64,000 nucleotides of DNA, from positions 31,457,407 through 31,521,406 of the forward strand of contig NC_079515.1 in assembly GCF_000801105.2 (NCBI RefSeq), in the 5' to 3' direction. Both the position numbers and the translations under genes were made by a program. This document shows positions 10,086 through 21,151 of this stretch, piece after piece. The stretch's first letter is position 1. Each line of letters opens with the position of its first letter. The notes under the pieces were generated by a model. That model made no database searches. It saw only the letters and a program-made list of their open reading frames with translations, and was not told the DNA's origin. Source of the DNA: Raphanus sativus. Taxonomy: Eukaryota > Streptophyta > Magnoliopsida > Brassicales > Brassicaceae.

Positions 10086-10962
10086 CATCCACAAGTATAA
10101 CCAAAATCTTTGTTCTAAAAACAAACAAAAAAATTCAGACGACTTGACTAAAAGATAAATCTTTGACTAAACAAACCACCAAAGACCACAAGTAATAACT
10201 AAACTAGAAACGTAAGCTTTTCCGTAAAAGTTTCTCACCAGGGCAATTTTGTCATATCAGGCCTTAGGTCCCACTAGAAAGTGTCCCACATGTGGAAAGT
10301 GTCTTATAGTGTGAAAGAAAGACAAAATGTGTTCTAAAATGTAATCAACTCTTGATTCTACTGTCCACTGTAAGGCCTCTGTTTCCATTCTTATGCTTGA
10401 CTCCAAGCCTGTCACAGCTCTTGCCTCTGCCCACAACACGTGTCATTTCTCATCTCTACATATCCACCCCACTCTGCTATTAGTTCTATTTTTGTTCCAA
10501 ACTCCATCTGAGTTAAATTTCAGCCAATTCGCTGGTGGGGGTCTCCATAAACATACATGTTGTGTGCTATGGACATTATTCTCCTTCCTCTTTTCAACCT
10601 CACTCAAGTTAACCTGCTCTCTCCTTCGCCATTCCTCCGCATCCTTTTGAGCCTTTCTCAAAAAAAGCTCATCGCTTCATACTCTTAACTTTGAACACCA
10701 GTTCATTTATGTTCTTCCACAACCTCCATAACAACTTTCATGATAATATGAGTTTTGTTTAAATCACACACAAAAGCACATAAATTACAATTTGCAATTG
10801 CAGACATTTTTGCTAATAAGTTTTTACTATCTGATAAATGAGGTATCAACTATCAAAGCCCCACCCCTAAAAGATTAAAAACCTAAAAACTAAAGACCCA
10901 ATCCGACACATTACGAAGTGCGTTCTCACAGATTTTTGTTCTTAAGATAATTTTTGCAGATA

Positions 10963-12240
10963 AGAGTTCTGTAAAGAAGCTCTTGAGAGTTCGCCCTAAT
11001 AAGAGTTCTCTCTGTCCCGATTATCGAGGCGCCGCAACCACCGAAATTTCTCGACGCCGGCGACTCTGCTTGCCGGCGTCGTCACCGTTCATCTCTTCTC
11101 GTTCTTAGCTTCATCGTCAGCCTCCTTTGTTTTACTTTTGGTCTGTGTCTCTCCTTTGCGTCGGACCGTTTGTCTCCTCCGACGAAGGCGTTCAGCTTGG
11201 ACTCAAGTGACGTCTCCATGTTCATTGTGCTTGCCGCAGTCCGCTTCTCTGGGGATTCCCGGAAAGCCTTTTCAAACGGCTCCTCGTTTCACTGCGTCCT
11301 CTACCACTGCAACTCTCTCTCTTCTTGTTCCAGATCTGTAAGACAAAGCGTGGTAGCCAAAGAACTGCACCGAAAATCGCATACCATCCCACTGCAATCA
11401 CCTTCCACGCTCTCCGCCATTGATGATATAGACCCCTGCTTTGTCGACAGATTTTGCTACTGCAGAGAAGTAATAACTGAGGCAACTGAGATCCAACTCG
11501 CAGAAAGAGTCAACTGCTCTGGCGTCTCTCTTGATGCTATCTGCCTCTCAAGTGGCGACATCTCCCCTGTCTCCGGCGACTGTCTACAACTATGCAAATC
11601 TCCGACGATGTTATCGGAAGAGTCAAAGCCGTCAGGTATTTGTTCATGGGCCATGCCCGTTATTTTTATTTTTATTGAGCTGGTTAGCTCTACGCCTAAC
11701 CTATCAGGATCCGGGACCAGTGAAATGGATGTTGTGGTTTTGATGTTGGTGGTTAGATTGCAAAGGATTTCCGGTGGATTCACCGGGGCCTTTGAATTGC
11801 GTTTAATGCTATACTTGTCTTGTGCGAAGATTAATTTTCCGGTGAGCTCACCGTGTTGGTTCGTGGTTCTATCTGTGCTTGATTCATCTTTCTCAATGGA
11901 GGAATGGATTTCGCCACCCTACCTCTTTTCTATGAAAGGAGATGGTTTTCCGAATTTGGTATCAAGGTTCGGTTTCAGCTTCTTCACTAGTGAGGGCTGG
12001 TTTTCAACGTCACTATATGTGACTATTTCTCTGCCGTTCGACTCTGTCGTAAAGGCTATGTCATTGACGCATTCAAGCTTCATCTCGAATTCGCTGTCAC
12101 CTTCTCATGAAGAACTATCCCGTTTGTTTTGTAATGTTGTAAGTTTTCTTTTTAATCAAAGAGGATGGATAATTCCCTCGGACTGTTGTAATCTTTTAAG
12201 TTGAGAAGTAATGAAAAGTAAGTTGTGTTCAAAAAAAAAA
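10963..12240 (+). mobile_element. Non-autonomous non-LTR retroelement with exact 18-bp TSD
   Basis: The 18-bp direct repeat AGATAATTTTTGCAGATA lies at 10945-10962 and 12241-12258. The insert ends in an A-run (12231-12240) preceded by a T-rich LINE-like tail (TTGTAATCTTTTAAGTTGAG). The 5' half is C/T and CCGGCG-rich like a LINE leader. No endonuclease or reverse transcriptase block is visible, so it was moved by another LINE. It lies 220 bp beyond the stop codon of the inositol phosphate kinase gene, probably in or next to its 3' flank. Confidence 0.85.
11170..12204 (+). CDS. 344-codon ORF of the retroelement, function unknown
   Basis: An uninterrupted frame starts MSPPTKAFSLDSSDVSMF and runs for 81 percent of the element, stopping just before the 3' tail. 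It is rich in Ser, Leu, Val, Phe and Cys (for example CREVITEATEIQLAE and FIFIELVSSTPNL). I see no RT, endonuclease, zinc knuckle or coiled-coil motif. Such long frames are known in some plant retroposons and may be either a selected protein or the remnant of a longer LINE 5' region. An open frame of this length in 53 percent AT DNA is unusual by chance, but no function can be given. Confidence 0.4.
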   Translation: MSPPTKAFSLDSSDVSMFIVLAAVRFSGDSRKAFSNGSSFHCVLYHCNSLSSCSRSVRQSVVAKELHRKSHTIPLQSPSTLSAIDDIDPCFVDRFCYCREVITEATEIQLAERVNCSGVSLDAICLSSGDISPVSGDCLQLCKSPTMLSEESKPSGICSWAMPVIFIFIELVSSTPNLSGSGTSEMDVVVLMLVVRLQRISGGFTGAFELRLMLYLSCAKINFPVSSPCWFVVLSVLDSSFSMEEWISPPYLFSMKGDGFPNLVSRFGFSFFTSEGWFSTSLYVTISLPFDSVVKAMSLTHSSFISNSLSPSHEELSRLFCNVVSFLFNQRGWIIPSDCCNLLS

Positions 12241-12477
12241 AGATAATTTTTGCAGATAGCAAAAGAAAGAAACATGCTGTGATTGATAACAGGAGCAAGA
12301 AATCTTGCAGAACAGACAGAGAAAGAGAAACCCACAGTTGTATATCACTAATCAAAACTTGTTTATCTGCTACTGCTAGCAACATTTAAAAGAGCTATTT
12401 TCTGTACATAGCTATCATCTCAACACAATATTTCAGAACGCAAGCGTTTCTATCACTTTCAACCTCCTTTCACATTC

Positions 12478-14652
12478 CTATTCCACTGTCGGTTTCACAC
12501 AAAGTCCCTTCTCATGCTTCACTTGCGCCAGTCCCAGGAAGAAATCAATGAATACCTGCTCGTAATCTGGCATCTTTCCATACCCTGCAATTGAATGAAA
12601 AATCCGTAAAATCAATAACATTGACATTATCTGATTGAGCCACAGAGAGTTTCACAACAAAAAAGGTAAAAGAACTTGCCAGGAAAATAGTTAATGTCAA
12701 TGACATAAAAGACATCTTGGCTCCCATGTTCTCTGATCATGTCTATGTTGAACAACTTGAGTCCCTATACACCAGGAAAAAAAAACAGATCTTACAATGG
12801 AGAAACACTTGTATCAGAGTCTTATAAAAGCATAGATGTGCTTTTTACCAATCGGCTACGTAATTCTCTCACAAGCCCTTCGAGTAATGGCTTCGGAGGT
12901 AGCTCTGCAGCAACATAAACATACAATAAGTCCAATGCAGTGAAACTCTTTTTTTATTTCTACAAGAGGAGTAGGTCCCTAACCAGCAACACGAGGGTCC
13001 AAGTCTGTTTTGTCAACTGAAGCTGCAGCAGATGATACCCTTGGGAATTGAAATACACCAGCAACTTTCTCCTTTCCAACATTGCTTACATTGGGCAGAG
13101 AAAAACGTCGGACCACCCTTATCACATCACCAACAACAAAAACCTTGAAGAGAACTCCACCTTGAGCCATAAAAAAAGTGTGTCAAGACCATATCACAAT
13201 GACATATAATAAGGTGTAATGTAAACCATATACCATGATTTACAAATTCTTGAAGAACCAAAGGGGGTTCTAGTTCTGCAAGCGAGAGACAGTCATAGGC
13301 TAAGAACAGCTGATGTGACTTTGCAGTTCCATCGACCAAAAGTGGCTTTGCAACTGGACAAGTAATACAAGAAAAAAAGAGTTTTAATACGGTGTCCAAA
13401 TAGTTAGTTATAAGTGAGCTGAGTCATAGTAGATAGATACCAAGTGGAAACTTGAGACCGGCTTTTGCAACTTCATTAGCACTAGATGTTGTATCTTGTA
13501 ACACAACCATTTGTTTTGGGACACATATCATGCCTACAAAAACATAATTTTCATGGAAGACATAAAGAAGAGTATCCTAACTTTAAAGATTGCAACAGTC
13601 ACATTGTAGTTAGCTTTTACCATCGCATTCTGCAAGATTTAAATCAGCAAGACCCTGGAGCATAGATTGTCGATTATATATACGCTGGATTGCACCTGGT
13701 GGATCAAGCACGGTAACTTCTGGATGCTTTTGCTGGTAATCCTACAAAACAAAGATAGGAGAGACTCTTATGATGCTGTTGAAAGTTGTAGTAAGTAACA
13801 GAAGATCTGATGGTACTATTCAAATGAAGATGTGATCCTAAATAAGGTCTTTTTTCTAAAGAGAAGATAGATATTAGAGAAAAGGGCAGAGAGTTTGTCG
13901 AACCTGAATAACATGGTGCCACTCATTTCCCAGTAACTGCAAGCAAGCAAACAATCCATTAGATTCCAAGGGTGGGAAAAGACTTGAGTTTTCTCACAGC
14001 TAAGGGATAGAAGAGCCGACAAACCTTATGGAGAACAACATCAAAGGGGCCTTGTTCAGAGAGAGGCTTGTCCTGGTCAATGGAAACAAAGGATATGCCT
14101 TTCTTCCTATAAACGTGAAACAAGAGCTAATTTCAGAATCTCCTTTTAAGATAACAAAAAAAAAAGAAGATAATAAAGTTTTAAACTCATAATAAGTCAA
14201 GCCCTGAAGATATTTTGACTTCCAAGTGGAAACTAATCCAAATGATAATACAAAGGAATATTCCCATAGAAACAAAGAGATTCCCACAAGTATACTAAAT
14301 TACTAACGGCAAGGCAAATCAAATCCAAATACAAAAAGAAAAACAGTTGCCTGCACAGTACAATCGACCAAAAGTGGCCATACACAACAGGAAACAAAAA
14401 ATGTAAAAAAAAGTAACAACATTGTTGGAAGGAACATAAAGAAAGATGTTGTAGTACCTACCTAGCAAGAAGTTCAAGCTTGGGTTGCAAGAAACTCTGC
14501 TTCTTCTTAGACGTCAAAGCATACCCAATAACGAGTCTCTCCTCCTGCTGTTGAGACGACGCCGTATCAAGTACCACTTCACCGTCTCCTTGAGGCACCA
14601 TCTTATCTTCTTCTTCTTCTTCTTCTTCTTCTTCTTCCTCTTCCACTCGCAT
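12478..14652 (-). CDS. ITPK: Inositol-tetrakisphosphate 1-kinase / inositol 1,3,4-trisphosphate 5/6-kinase
   Basis: ATP-grasp kinase that phosphorylates inositol polyphosphates on the way to phytate. Ten exons on the minus strand: 14652-14462, 14106-14025, 13936-13904, 13741-13621, 13533-13441, 13353-13234, 13160-12984, 12904-12849, 12764-12680, 12584-12478; total 1065 nt, 354 aa. Family blocks in order: GYALTSKKKQSFLQPKLE, SIDQDKPLSEQGPFDVVLHK, DPPGAIQRIYNRQSML, VDGTAKSHQL, NHGGVLFKVFVVGDVI, FQFPRVSSAAAS, FNIDMIREHG and VIDINYFPGYGKMPDYE; the last two carry the metal-binding Asp residues. The fourth block, with the substrate-binding Lys and His, begins LVDGTAKSH where the family often has WIDGTAKSH. 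The N-terminus has a 12-Glu run from a (TTC)n microsatellite; Met18 at 14601 is an equally plausible start (337 aa). Intron 9 begins GC, not GT. It resembles Arabidopsis ITPK2/ITPK3. Confidence 0.93.
14609..14645. repeat. (TTC)n microsatellite in the first ITPK exon
   Basis: A run of TTC triplets on the plus strand reads as poly-glutamate codons on the minus strand, just ahead of the second Met of ITPK. It should be length-polymorphic. Confidence 0.9.
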
Positions 14653-14823
14653 CCCGCAGAATCAGTCCCCAGAAACCGAATTAAGAAGAACCCAAAAGAT
14701 TCTTTCAGAGCAAAAATAGCCCCAGAGCGAGCGAGAAAGACGATTCCGACTGAAGAATCGGGGAGCAGAGTGTGAGATTCAACGGAGAAAAGGGGTTTCT
14801 AATTTCTAGTCAGAAGGGAATTG

Positions 14824-14835
14824 AGAATATTTATA
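14824..14835 (-). promoter_or_regulatory. TATA box of the ITPK gene
   Basis: On the minus strand CTATAAATATTC lies about 175 bp upstream of the first ATG, with a GA/CT microsatellite (14836-14851) just upstream of it. The spacing fits a 5' UTR of about 140 bp. Confidence 0.5.
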
Positions 14836-15146
14836 GAGAGAGAGAGAGAGAATTTAGGTGAAAATGGTTTCGTTCTGAAGCTTCTTCCAACTTTTTTTTT
14901 TTTTTGGAAATTCGTCCGCGATCCTCTTCGATTACCCCATTCATTAGTGATGCTGGGCCTTTTATTTTCCACCTGGCTCGTTTCTTTCAACTTTTGTCCT
15001 CCTAGTCCAATACGTTTTTTTATGTCTAATTTTTTTTTTTATGTAAAAGACAATATTTATATTATTTTAGTTATATAAATGCATTATTTATATTGTTTTT
15101 AAAATTAAAATTACAAGCAAGTGTCACGAATTGTCCGCATATTTTT

Positions 15147-16137
15147 ATAGCCTGCAAGCATCATTAACATAACACGATGTGTTTACATTTTCACAATTCT
15201 GGAATATCAAGATATAGCTTAAAACATAACAACTCCCACCTCTTTCATACACTTTGTAGTAGAAAATGCTTATGATATGACTCTTTTTTGCAAGGTTGAA
15301 TGGCATAAGACCTTCTTTTGAGAAATATGTGACGGGATGCAAATACTTAATTTTATAATATCTTTAATTAATATTAATGTGATATTATATATATGTATAT
15401 AATATATGGAGCCTCTAAACTTTTTAGACCGGCACTCGAAAACAGCGTTTCATACCTCGAGAAAAGCGTTTCATAACGCTGTAAGCATCTTTAACATAAC
15501 ACTCATTTGTTTTTATTTTCACAATTCTGGAACATCAAGAATTAGCTTAAAATATAACAACTCTCACCTCTTTATGCACTTTGTAGCAAACATGCTTCTG
15601 ATAGAACTCTCCTTTGCAAGGTTGAATGGCATGAAACCATCATTTGAAAAATAGCGACAGGATGCAAATACTTAAAAATGTATCCTTATCCGTAGGTTAG
15701 AAGCAGAGATATAAATTCAAGAATCATCAGCTCTGCTACAAAGAGGACGTCAGATTTTCCAAACATAACATATATGGACAACTACCATATTTTAACAGAA
15801 TATAACTAATCTTACCTATTTTTATGACCCTACAAGCATCATTAACATAATACGATTTGATTTCATTTTCACAATCCTAGAACATCAAGATTTAGCTTAA
15901 AACATAACAACTCTCACCTTTTTTTCTGCACTTTATAGTAGAAGATGCTTCTGATATAACTCTCTTTTGCAAGGTTGAATGGCATGAGACCATCGTTTGA
16001 GAAATATGTGATGGATGCAAATACCTAAAATGTATCATGATCCGTAGGTCAGAAGCAGAGATACGAATCCAAGAATCATCAGCTCTGCAACGAAGAGGAT
16101 GTTAGAGGCTTTCCAAACATAGCATATATAGACAATC
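15147..16137 (-). pseudogene. Three tandem diverged fragments of a MLO-like gene
   Basis: Three copies of one block occur at about 15147-15351, 15477-15782 and 15827-16137. On the minus strand copies two and three read, after an AG acceptor, AELMILGFVSLLLTYGS, then YIL-ICI and a PCKRE-like stretch, and end at GTGAGAG, a splice donor. This matches the conserved ELM-LGFISLLLT transmembrane exon of MLO proteins (seven-span plasma-membrane calmodulin-binding proteins). Frames are broken (TGA after TYGS and others) and copy one lacks the start of the exon. No other MLO exon is seen. The MLO call rests on this one short block. Confidence 0.55.
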
Positions 16138-16400
16138 TAGTTTACATATAAACTTTAATAAAATCATATAAAAATATAAGTTAAAATTAGTAAAATATAA
16201 GTAAAAAACTTTATAAAATTTAAGTAAAATATTATTTTTTTAAATGTAAGATTTCGTATTAACAATTTAATTTAGTAAATTATGGTTGATTATGGTGAAA
16301 ATGTTATATTGCTATACAAGTAATTTTATAATATCTTTAATAAATATTAATGTAGTTGAATTAGTTAAAAAAATTAATATGATATTTTTTGTCGAGTCAT
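16138..16400. other. AT-rich spacer upstream of the VSR gene
   Basis: The block AATTTTATAATATCTTTAAT at about 15349 is repeated at about 16322, so the same sequence flanks the three MLO-like copies on both sides. No gene is seen. Confidence 0.5.
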
Positions 16401-16666
16401 CTCTCCGTCGTCCAAAAGTCTTCCATTCGCACACCAGAAACGTGGAAAAACAAGAAACCGAAATTTATTTTTATCGGGCAAGACTCTTCCCATATTTCGC
16501 AATCGAGTTCAGACAAGAGTGATTACCCTCCAATTCAACCTAAACTCGCTCCTCAACTGCTGATCGTTTTCCTTCAGACAAAAGGACTGATTCTGTGCCT
16601 CTTTTGCTTCAAAATCCTTTCTCGAGTTCGGTTCGTAGGTGCCGAGGCGGAGAGATCTCGACGACG

Positions 16667-19600
16667 ATGAAGCAGCACAATCACCTCCTCCGTTTCCTTC
16701 TTCTTCCATATCTGCTGCTGCTTCTCTTCTTCTGCTGCTGCGAGGCTCGATTCGTGGTGGAGAAGAACAGCTTATCGGTGACTTCCCCCGAGAGCATAAA
16801 GGGGACTCACGACAGCGCAATTGGCAACTTCGGGATCCCTCAGTACGGCGGAAGCATGGCCGGCACCGTTATTTACCCAAAGGAGAATCAGAAATCGTGC
16901 AAAGAGTTCAGCGATTTCTCTATTTCTTTCAAGTCCCAGCCTGGTGCTCTCCCCACCTTCCTCCTCGTCGATCGTGGAGGTTCCCAAAAAAAATCTAATC
17001 TCCTTTGTATCTATACAATTGATAATTAGATTTAGCAAAAATGTAGTGCCTTTCTTCTAATTTTGTTCATGTTCTTGCATAAGCTTAGCCTCAGAGTGAA
17101 AGTCTCACTTTATTTGATCTCGGAGTTTAAAATTAAACTCCTTTTCTCCTTTGATTGATTTTGAGTTAGTTCTGTGTATGTTAGATTTAGGAAATGTAAT
17201 GCCTTTCTTCTAATTTTGTTCATGTCTCTGCATAAGCTTACCCCTAATTGATGATTGTTAGTAGACGGCTTAGTAAGAGTTTCAATAATTTTTTTTTTTT
17301 TAATAAATTTGGGACCCTATTTTTATTTAGTTTTCTTGAGAAAATTTGAGGGGCCATAGGGGAGAATGCTTGACTGGCCTATGCTCCTGACGATTGTTTT
17401 CAATAATCCTCTATAAGACGCCTAACCACCGCCTAGTGGTTTCTTGAACATTGTCTTAGTTAGCCTAATGGATTATTATTGTATTGTGTTTTTTTTTTTG
17501 TAGATTGTTTTTTTGCTTTGAAGGTCTGGAACGCACAGAAAGCTGGTGCCTCCGCTGTTCTCGTAGCAGACAACGTTGATGAGCCTCTGATCACTATGGA
17601 CACACCCGAAGAGGACGTTTCATCCGCCAAATACATCGAGAACATCACCATACCTTCTGCTCTCGTCACCAAAGGTTTCGGTGAGAAGCTCAAGAAAGCG
17701 ATCAGCGGTGGCGATATGGTCAACTTGAACCTCGACTGGAGAGAAGCCGTGCCGCACCCTGACGCCCGCGTCGAGTACGAACTCTGGACCAACAGCAACG
17801 ACGAGTGCGGGGTCAAGTGCGACATGCTGATGGCCTTTGTGAAGGATTTCAAAGGCGCTGCTCAGATTCTCGAGAGAGGCGGGTACACGCAGTTTAGGCC
17901 TCATTACATCACTTGGTACTGTCCTCACGCTTTCACGTTGAGCCGGCAGTGTAAGTCTCAGTGTATCAACAAGGGGAGGTACTGCGCTCCTGATCCGGAA
18001 CAGGACTTTAGCTCCGGGTACGATGGGAAAGACGTGGTTGTGGAGAATTTGAGACAGCTTTGTGTTTACAAGGTGGCGAATGAGACCGGGAAACCGTGGG
18101 TCTGGTGGGACTATGTTACTGATTTTCAGATTAGATGTCCCATGAAGGAGAAGAAATACAACAAAGAGTGTGCTGATTCTGTTATCAAATCTCTTGGTGA
18201 GTGTTTTTCTATTTATAGAACTTTTTTTTTTGGGGGAGGATGGATGATTTATATTTTCTAACGTCTTTACAGGAATTGATAGTAGAAAACTTGACAAGTG
18301 TATGGGAGACCCTGATGCTGACTCGGACAATCCTGTTCTAAAAGAAGAACAAGATGCTCAAGTAAATTACTTATGTTTTTTTTTACCCAAAGAATAATTT
18401 ATCTTTGAGGAACATGAATAATGAGATAACATATGTTGTGTAGGTTGGCAAGGGTTCAAGGGGTGATGTTACCATATTACCTACATTAGTTGTCAACAAC
18501 AGACAGTACCGAGGTTTGTCTTGCAGTGTTCGCGTTAAGACTTCAATACGCTATGTTTGGTTTATCATTTTTTAAAAATAGAAATTCCTTGCAGGCAAGT
18601 TGGAGAAGAGTGCTGTACTGAAAGCCCTATGTTCTGGTTTTGAGGAGACGACTGAACCGTCTATATGCTTGAGCACAGGTATATACTATAAAGAATTTTC
18701 CTGCTTGATCAACACTTAAAATGTGAAATTTGAAATTCGCATTTTTTACTGAAAATGACAGAGATGGAGTCAAATGAGTGCTTAGATAACAATGGCGGTT
18801 GTTGGCAAGATAAATCAGCCAACATAACTGCTTGCCAGGTATAATGTGGTGTTCCTCGCAAATGTTTTCTGTTATATATTTATGTATTAATCTGCTTAAT
18901 GTTTGCAGGATACTTTCCGGGGAAGAGTATGTGAGTGTCCTCTAGTTGATGGTGTGGAATTCAAAGGGGATGGATACAGCCACTGTGAACGTGAGTGTTC
19001 TTGTCATCTTATAAGTAGTTTTATTCAATAGCAAACTGGGTATGACAAACTATTAGTCTAGTTACTTACAGAGCGACATATGGATAATTTCTTTTCTCTG
19101 CTGCTGTTGGATGTCACTTTTTATAGTTGATTGGTGTTTGAATTGCAGCAAGCGGGCCAGGAAGATGCACGATCAACAATGGAGGTTGTTGGCATGAAGA
19201 GAGAGATGGACATGCGTTCTCTGCTTGTGTGGTTAGTTTTTCTTCTGGACGTTGCTTCTTTTTTTTTTTATAATAAGAGATTCATGGTCTCAATTTTGTG
19301 ATACATTCAGGACAAGGACAGTGTTAAGTGCGAGTGTCCTCCAGGATTCAAAGGAGACGGTGTTAAGAAGTGTGAAGGTTAGACCCCCTCTCTCTCTCTC
19401 TCTTCTCTCGAAACTTGTGTGATACTACTTGTTAATCCTCTTCTTATAAGGATTTCAATGCTATTCCTATTACCAGACATTAATGAGTGCAAGGAGAAGA
19501 AAGCTTGTCAGTGCCCTGAATGTAGCTGCAAGAATACCTGGGGAAGCTATGAGTGTTCTTGTAGCGGTGACCTTCTCTACATCAGAGATCATGACACTTG

Positions 19601-20035
19601 CATCAGTGAGTTTTCATATGAACTTGCAAGTCTAGTGTTTAAGAATACATTACAAATAAGCGTTTTTATTCTTTTTTTTTTTGGTTGAAATTTAGGCAAG
19701 ACAGGTTCACAAGTGAAGTCAGCGTGGACGGCCGTTTGGCTTATAATGTTATCATTGGGACTTGCAGCTGGTGGGGCGTACCTCGTCTACAAACATAGGT
19801 TAAGGGTAAGCTTTTCTCTTTTATGATAAAACCAAAAGATGTCTTTGGAGTTTGGACCTACTAAAGACGGTTGCCATATTTGGTGCTTGGGGAATTTTTT
19901 TCTTGTTTGAAAATTTCTGCGTCTCTGGTTATACAGCAATACATGGACTCAGAGATAAGAGCCATAATGGCACAGTACATGCCACTGGAGAGCCAACCCG
20001 AGGTCCCAAACCACGTGAATGATGAACGCGCCTGA
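16667..20035 (+). CDS. VSR3: Vacuolar sorting receptor (BP80/VSR family)
   Basis: Type I membrane receptor that carries soluble vacuolar proteins from the trans-Golgi/ER to the prevacuolar compartment. Twelve exons: 16667-16979, 17504-18196, 18273-18361, 18444-18513, 18595-18678, 18762-18838, 18909-18990, 19149-19231, 19311-19377, 19477-19605, 19696-19805, 19937-20035; 1896 nt, 631 aa. A Leu-rich signal peptide (about residues 10-25) precedes [19 protein letters not shown]. The protease-associated domain includes [20 protein letters not shown]. The Cys-rich centre contains [20 protein letters not shown]. Three EGF-like repeats follow (NNGGCW twice, then calcium-binding [11 protein letters not shown]), then one transmembrane helix and a cytosolic tail with the YMPL sorting signal, ending NDERA. 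All key Cys appear present. By eye it matches Arabidopsis VSR3/VSR4 almost residue for residue. Intron 1 is 524 bp. Confidence 0.97.
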
Positions 20036-21151
20036 GAGAGTGGAATAGTCCATCTATTTATTCCTCGTTGTGGCCACTTGTTGCCTTTGTATCTTCTCTG
20101 TAACTCTACCAAATAGTGTATTTACTGAAACAGGTTTTGGAGATTTTCAATGGTTTTATACTTCTGTAACGCATACTCTCGTGTGTGTTACTATTTTCAC
20201 TTGTGTCCATGCGACTTGCGTTGCGTAATAGGGAAACTTTTATTTACCTTCGTGGAATTAGAAAAGAAAGAATATAAAAGTTCGATTTTGATTCCAATAT
20301 TTAGTCTGACACGATTTTGATTCCAATATTTAGTCTGACACGATTTGGATTCTTTGTTTGTCTCTTTCTTTTTGATTACCCACATGTTTTTTTTTAAATT
20401 ATCAAATATTCAGTATTTCTTTTTCAAAGAATTATGCTTTTGTATTTTTGTGACCGCCCAATCTCCGCTTCGGCTAAGAGAGATACATTCTCTACATTTC
20501 TCCTTGATTATATTTTGGTTTATTTCGTAAGCTCTCTGTAATCTTTTTGTATTAGTCCGTCTCTTCTTCGAGTAAATATTCCCCTTGTGATGGATAGTGT
20601 AAACGACAATTGTTTTCGTTAAGAAATTGGTATTAGATCTTTAAATTTATATATAGAAAACAATCAACCCCTATTGTGCTCGAATCAGAGCCAGCCTTGG
20701 GTTGAATGGTCTAGTCCTAGTCGTTGAATAACACATAAGACACTGTTCAGTTTGACTATTGAGCCAATTTGACTAACCTAAAAGACACCAAAATATATCA
20801 AGTACATGCTGATAGGCGACCAAAATACATAACGTTTAAATTTAGTTGTTGCATTTAAGAATGTAGATGCAAATCCAGTTAAGTACATTTGTTTGACAAT
20901 GATTCAAAGAAAACGACAGCGTTTTGAGAAAGGAAAAACTAACGATAAAGAAGAGTGAAAGAAAAACGTGGCCAACAACATTTCTATTTTCACCAGTTTA
21001 CCTACCCGATAATCGGCTCTTTTTAACGGTCACATTTTCCTCCTTCCTTCCTTAATTAAACTTCTTTCCCCAATTAAAAAAAAAAACACATTTCCTTTTT
21101 TTTACCTCCTCTTCTTCTTCGATCTCTCTAATTCGAATTTCGGATCTCATC
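20036..21151. other. Intergenic VSR-APK1
   Basis: It holds the VSR 3' UTR, an exact 29-bp tandem repeat at 20283-20340 (unit CGATTTTGATTCCAATATTT plus nine bases), and the APK1 promoter. No other gene is supported. Confidence 0.6.
20283..20340. repeat. 29-bp tandem duplication
   Basis: Two identical 29-bp units follow each other directly downstream of the VSR gene, and a third partial unit starts at 20341. Confidence 0.85.

Larger units (their letters stand above)
8340..10351. mobile_element. 2.0-kb non-autonomous MULE with 9-bp TSD
   Basis: The 9-bp repeat TTGATTCTA flanks it at 8331-8339 and 10352-10360, and removing the insert restores the RNase H reading frame. The ends are imperfect inverted repeats: GATTTTTTTACATCCAGAGA on the left and GAGTTGATTACATTTTAGAA reading inward from the right, both running on into ACACATTTT. 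No transposase is present. The interior contains plant-gene-like DNA, including an exon-like segment at 9182-9306, and a 140-bp tandem duplication at 9807-10085. It is best described as a possible Pack-MULE. Confidence 0.75.
8108..10735 (-). pseudogene. Broken RNase H-like gene of non-LTR retroelement type, split by a MULE
   Basis: Read on the minus strand, 10734-10352 gives, across a stop and a frameshift, WRLWKNINELVF, then AEEWRRRE, then NWLKFNSDGVWNK and GWICRDEKG, then a WAEARAVTGL region. After the inserted MULE the frame resumes at 8339 with FGYNNIIFETDSLALAKMI. These are the usual blocks of the plant RNase H domain (RVT_3) seen after zf-RVT in LINE-derived genes, with the catalytic D of SDG and the D of ETDS. 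Beyond about 8200 the frame decays, and a KLANE block remains near 8115. Several stops make it non-functional. Confidence 0.75.

Noticed and set aside
11222..11783. Minus-strand frames of 87 and 108 codons in the retroelement
   Set aside because: They overlap the longer sense frame and show no family features; the A-tail fixes the element's strand as plus.
17620..18330. 236-codon frame on the minus strand
   Set aside because: It is antisense to VSR exons 2 and 3, whose protein is unmistakable; the frame is a shadow caused by the GC-rich coding strand.
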